Below, piece after piece: positions 61,800-64,000 of a stretch of DNA of 64,000 nucleotides (its first letter is position 1; each line of letters opens with the position of its first letter). A model generated the notes under the pieces. The model made no database searches, had not been told where the DNA came from, and was given only the letters and a program-made list of their open reading frames with translations. The stretch lies in the NCBI RefSeq assembly GCF_000719705.1, contig NZ_JOHO01000046.1, forward strand, positions 1 through 64,000, given 5' to 3'. The position numbers and the translations under genes were made by a program. The stretch is from Streptomyces sp. NRRL S-350. Its GTDB lineage: Bacteria > Actinomycetota > Actinomycetes > Streptomycetales > Streptomycetaceae.

Positions 61800-62576
61800 C
61801 TACTGACCATTACATAATGAGCGACCGGCGACCGTCGACTGCCGGGCCCCCGCCCGTCGTCGGCGGTCGGCGGTCCGCAGCACCAGGACGCGGCGGGCGC
61901 GGCCGTCCTCGGCGGAGGCGCACCGGCGGACCTCGCTGGCGATCCGGCGCTCGCCCAGCGCGTACCGCAGCGGGTCGAGGTGGCCGCAGCGGCGGCCGTG
62001 GCCGTCGCACAGCGGCTGGACCAGGACCTCGCCGTCCGGCGAAGTGACCCGGACCAGCTCGGCCAGGGCGGCCAACTGGCTCTCCGGGCCGAACAGTTCG
62101 GGGTAGGCGAAGAGCAGGTGCCCGCTCAGGGTGAGGGCGAAGGTGCCGTCCGCGAAGGGCAGCCGGGGCAGGGTGGCGGCCACGTACTGCTGCGGGTGCG
62201 CGGCGAGGTCGGCGGCGAACAGCCGGCGGGCCCTGTCCCAGCTGCGCAGGTAGCGCTCGGGCCGGTGGGGGTGGGGCGGGGGGTAGAGGTGCGGGCGGGC
62301 GGCCATCGCGGCGGCCATCGCCGCCCGGGCGGCCCGGGCGCGGTCCGCGACCACGGGCAGCGGCAGCGCGTACGCCGGGTCGGCGGCGATCACCCGGCAG
62401 CCCAGTTCGCGCGCCTCGGCGGCCAGGCCGGCCGCCCCGCCCGGGCAGTCCAGCAGCGGCCCGGGCAGGGCGGCGAGCCGGGCCCGGGTGAGGCCGAACA
62501 GGGCGCAGTACTCGTCGAGCGGACGGGACGTGACCAGGACGTCGTGGGGTGCGGGGTGGATGCCGGTGGCGGACAC
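61800..62576 (-). CDS. SAM-dependent methyltransferase-like protein
   Basis: 258 residues, GTG start. LLDCPGGAAGLAAEARELGC is a modified motif I, VIAADPAYAL is motif II, and LPFADGTFALTLSGHLLFAY a motif IV/V segment. LVRVTSPDGEVLVQPLCD follows. Class I fold; the substrate is unknown. Confidence 0.75.
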   Translation of the reverse strand: MSATGIHPAPHDVLVTSRPLDEYCALFGLTRARLAALPGPLLDCPGGAAGLAAEARELGCRVIAADPAYALPLPVVADRARAARAAMAAAMAARPHLYPPPHPHRPERYLRSWDRARRLFAADLAAHPQQYVAATLPRLPFADGTFALTLSGHLLFAYPELFGPESQLAALAELVRVTSPDGEVLVQPLCDGHGRRCGHLDPLRYALGERRIASEVRRCASAEDGRARRVLVLRTADRRRRAGARQSTVAGRSLCNGQ

Positions 62577-62613
62577 CCGGTCATCCGAACACGGAGCGGC
62601 CCCGTCCGCATCC

Positions 62614-62690
62614 GGGGTGCGGACGGGGACGGGGCCGGGGTGCGGACGGCGACGGGGCCGGAGTGCGGACGGCCCGGGGCTCGCGCGGGG
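62614..62690. repeat. Direct repeats of GGTGCGGACGGGGACGGGGC type
   Basis: Two and a half copies of a 25-base unit lie between the methyltransferase start and the sensor-protein stop. No coding potential is supported. Confidence 0.7.
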
Positions 62691-62708
62691 CCCGCGGTCA
62701 GGGCCCGC

Positions 62709-63452
62709 TCAGCGGCCGAGCAGGCCCTGGGCGGCGGCCCGGTTGACGTTGGTCAGACCGCGGACCAGCCGCGCGGTGAGGAAGACCACCAGCACCCCGA
62801 GCAGCGAGAACCCGGCGATCTGCCACGTCCCCTCGATGTAGTACACGTGCTGGACGTGGTGGCCGTCGCGGTAGTCGAACAGCCGGTACCCGCGCCAGGG
62901 GGTGTAGGTCGGGAAGACCCAGTGGTAGACCGGGTAGAGCGCCATCAGCCAGCCGAGGAGCAGGAACACCAGCGTCAGGGCGAAGCTGAAGATCGCCCAC
63001 GGGAACATCACCACCTGGTAGAGCGCGGCCTTCCAGCCCGAGGCGTCGGCCAGCCGCGCGGTGATCGCGCCCCAACTGCCCGGGCGGACCCGGCGCACCG
63101 GCTTCGGGCCCTGGACGTCCAGGCCCAGCATGCCGCGGACCCGGGCCCGCTCCAGCCGGCCGAAGCCGCGGCAGGCGGTGGTCAGGGCGGCCAGCACGGG
63201 CAGGCCGAGGACGGTGACGAAGGTGCCGAGGCCCAGGCAGAACAGGGTGATCGCGACGGTGAAGCCGGCGATCGCCACCGGCAGGGCGGTGAGCACGTAG
63301 CCGATCTCGCGGAAGTAGTGCCGGGAGAACGGTGCGAGCCAGAAGGGCGGCGCCTGCTCCGTCCGGCGGGCCCGGGCGTCGGGGCGGAGGTCGTCGCCGT
63401 ACTCGCCCAGGACGTCCCAGTCCTGGTCCTGCATGCTTCGGCTGCTGCTCAT
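62709..63452 (-). CDS. Sensor-domain-like integral membrane protein
   Basis: 247 residues with four membrane helices in two pairs (about 65-95 and 135-165, then 215-235) and a soluble loop (VYHWVFPTYTPWRGYRLFDY). This is the layout of the putative sensor domain found at the N-terminus of some streptomycete histidine kinases. Here it stands alone, with no kinase. ATG 63452 (MSSSRSMQDQDWDVLGEYGD) is chosen. Confidence 0.7.
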   Translation of the reverse strand: MSSSRSMQDQDWDVLGEYGDDLRPDARARRTEQAPPFWLAPFSRHYFREIGYVLTALPVAIAGFTVAITLFCLGLGTFVTVLGLPVLAALTTACRGFGRLERARVRGMLGLDVQGPKPVRRVRPGSWGAITARLADASGWKAALYQVVMFPWAIFSFALTLVFLLLGWLMALYPVYHWVFPTYTPWRGYRLFDYRDGHHVQHVYYIEGTWQIAGFSLLGVLVVFLTARLVRGLTNVNRAAAQGLLGR

Positions 63453-63585
63453 GTCCCGGCCCCCGGCCCCTCGTCGTGACGGTCGTTCGCGTCCTGCTGA
63501 CATCACCAAGTCTGGTCGAGGCGCCGGTCGGCGGGGATCCGGGGGCCTGGCGGATCCGGGGTGGGGTTAACCCCCGGTCGGCCGT

Positions 63586-64000
63586 TCAGCGGGCCGGGCC
63601 CGGCCATTCGTCGGCGAGCAGGGAGTAGCGGTACGAGTCGCACCAGACGCCGCCCTTGAACCGGTCGTGCCGCACCCGCCCCTCCGGCCGGAACCCGAGC
63701 CCGGTGAGCACCTTGACGGACGCGGTGTTCGCCACGTCGACCCGGGCGGCCAGCCGGTGCAGGTCCAGGGCGTGGAAGGCGAAGTCGCAGAGCAGGCCGG
63801 CGATCTCGCCCGCGTAGCCGCGGCCCCGGACGTCGCGGCCGAGGACGTAGCCGAGGTGCGCGGAGCGGAAGCCGCCGAGGGTGAGCGAGGCCTGTGCGAC
63901 CGGCGTCGCGTCCTGCGGGTCCTCGGCGGCGGCGAGTTCGGTGACGGCGAGCCGGTAGGTGTCCCGCTCCTCGGCCATCGCCTCCTCCAGGTACAGCTCG
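63586..64000 (-). CDS. GNAT acetyltransferase (RimJ/RimL-like), cut by window edge
   Basis: The frame is open to the right edge. The visible part contains LGYVLGRDVRGRGYAGEIAG (acetyl-CoA site), LHRLAARVDVANTASVKVLT and GLGFRPEGRVRHDRFKGG, typical of the RimJ/RimL group that acetylates N-terminal amines or small molecules. ATG 63978 would lose the domain start, so the true start is probably beyond the window. Confidence 0.82.
   Translation of the reverse strand, partial: ELYLEEAMAEERDTYRLAVTELAAAEDPQDATPVAQASLTLGGFRSAHLGYVLGRDVRGRGYAGEIAGLLCDFAFHALDLHRLAARVDVANTASVKVLTGLGFRPEGRVRHDRFKGGVWCDSYRYSLLADEWPGPAR

Overview
The window is very GC-rich, with dense GTG/ATG-started genes and a Streptomycetaceae gene set: an ECF sigma factor fused to anti-sigma-like domains, an XRE-DUF5753-DUF397 regulator, a SpoIIE-type phosphatase, and a Ro60/TROVE gene behind tRNA-like RNAs. 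I read it as a Streptomyces or Kitasatospora chromosome segment. The species cannot be fixed from sequence alone.

Layout. Positions 1-8046 are host: a PAS/SpoIIE phosphatase, a type II NADH dehydrogenase, a TetR regulator, a membrane-tethered ECF sigma factor, and the 3' part of a DsbA/FrnE-family oxidoreductase gene. Positions 8047-47868 are a prophage of about 39.8 kb. It is integrated inside the codons for the CPWC active site of that frnE gene, whose first codons reappear at 47836-47898. From 47.9 kb on the sequence is host again: a universal stress protein, a degenerate asparagine-synthetase-like protein, an NsdA-like TPR regulator, three tandem Y-RNA-like elements followed by a TROVE/Ro60 gene, L-2-hydroxyglutarate oxidase, TrmB, a PrsW-like membrane protease, initiator tRNA-Met, a membrane protein, two GNAT acetyltransferases (one cut by the window edge), a methyltransferase and a sensor-domain membrane protein.

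Prophage. Almost all phage genes run on the minus strand from right to left. The order is large serine integrase, HNH, small and large terminase, portal, prohead protease, HK97-type capsid, connector and tail genes, tape measure, minor tail proteins, collagen-like fibre, endolysin, holin, dNMP kinase, a candidate repressor, a RecB-like nuclease, a Gp3-like recombination directionality factor, a C5 methyltransferase (broken by a poly-C tract), a Holliday-junction-resolvase-like nuclease, primase-helicase, family A DNA polymerase and a phage sigma factor. This looks like a complete temperate siphovirus, distantly like the phiC31 group. The attL end (8.1-16 kb) is an accessory zone of small, often terminator-separated genes. 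It includes a radical SAM protein with three Cys-rich C-terminal repeats beside a PCMT-like methyltransferase, a Nudix hydrolase, a GntR regulator and an XRE-DUF5753-DUF397 fusion. Two plus-strand genes (32.8 kb and 45.1 kb) interrupt the minus-strand structural genes like morons.

Regulatory structure in the prophage. Nine near-perfect palindromes with core CGGATTACGTAATCCG sit in gene gaps between 16.3 and 42.4 kb, and recall the conserved inverted repeats bound by the phiC31 repressor. A second repeat family (about 21 bp, seven copies, all in one orientation) lies in leaders and gaps. Two related promoter-like segments (25.7 and 45.9 kb) stand before the early and late blocks.

Most notable points: the integration site and reconstructed attP, the palindrome family, the radical SAM/Cys-repeat locus, and the triple Y-RNA-like array in front of Ro60.
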